Source: Rhizobium sp. CFBP 8762
Lineage (GTDB): Bacteria > Pseudomonadota > Alphaproteobacteria > Rhizobiales > Rhizobiaceae
Assembly (NCBI RefSeq): GCF_014841565.1
Contig: NZ_JACYUD010000003.1
Location: forward strand, 124,001-188,000
Direction: 5' to 3'
Length of the DNA stretch: 64,000 nucleotides
Part shown: piece by piece, positions 63,999-64,000 of the stretch
Layout of the letters: each line of letters begins with the position of its first letter
How positions within the stretch are numbered: the first letter of the stretch is position 1
Notes under the pieces: generated by a model
What the model saw: the letters and a program-made list of their open reading frames with translations, nothing else
What the model was told of the DNA's origin: nothing
Databases searched by the model: none
Position numbers and translations under genes: made by a program

Positions 63999-64000
63999 AC

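Overview
The window reads as a chromosomal segment of an alphaproteobacterium of the order Hyphomicrobiales (Rhizobiales), most like the Brucella/Ochrobactrum group. The evidence is the combination of genes: the acpXL-fabZ-fabF2-fabF1-adh2-lpxXL cluster for very-long-chain acylation of lipid A, FixNOQP/FixGHIS with an FnrN regulator, the aerobic (CobN-type) cobalamin route, a DUF1476 F1-ATPase inhibitor, split PurS/PurQ/PurL, and RIME-like intergenic palindromes. The species is an inference; no rRNA is present. I saw no phage, insertion sequence, transposase or CRISPR array. Gene density is high and most genes overlap or nearly touch in operons.

Layout. 1-12.3 kb: a truncated AsmA/DUF3971 envelope protein, a one-cysteine peroxiredoxin, an M23 peptidase, a DEAD-box helicase, a MocA-like nucleotidyltransferase coupled to a flavin reductase, a periplasmic binding protein coupled to a P1 (DmpA/NylC-type) peptidase, rpe, purB, a PilZ protein and a small hydrolase. 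12.3-18.1 kb: the DUF1476 inhibitor, then purC-purS-purQ-(lipoprotein)-purL-bolA-grxD. 18.2-26.7 kb: two tandem Bcr/CflA efflux pumps, tRNA-Leu(UAA), uncharacterised membrane proteins, gpt, an RcnB-like protein, an aldo-keto reductase, a lyxose-isomerase-like cupin and gnd.

26.8-42.1 kb is a micro-oxic and envelope block. Two divisions of cbb3 oxidase genes (ccoGHIS and ccoNOQP) each have a near-perfect FNR/FixK box upstream. The ccoN box is shared with a divergent hemerythrin-like gene, and fnrN carries its own box. Between them lies the lipid A very-long-chain fatty acid operon. 42.1-57.2 kb is cobalamin biosynthesis and cobalt uptake: cobE, cobA, cobB, cobC, cobD on one side and cbtB, a cbtA-cobP fusion, cobW, cobN, cobO and an EamA transporter on the other. 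cbtB is preceded by an unusually large cobalamin riboswitch, and cobQ stands just upstream of it. 57.2-64 kb: a choline/betaine-type ABC system without a permease, an O-antigen-ligase family protein, an entericidin-like lipoprotein, a LysR regulator, two DUF1127 mini-proteins with a duplicated promoter motif, and a GlxA-type AraC regulator.

The most notable observations are: a ketosynthase partner (FabF2XL) lacking the catalytic Cys and one His, which suggests a chain-length-factor-like role; an expanded cobalamin aptamer; an in-frame CbtA-CobP fusion; dispersed palindromes that provide the stop codons of convergent genes and even the last 17 residues of CobN; and a perfectly spaced duplicated motif in front of two DUF1127 genes.
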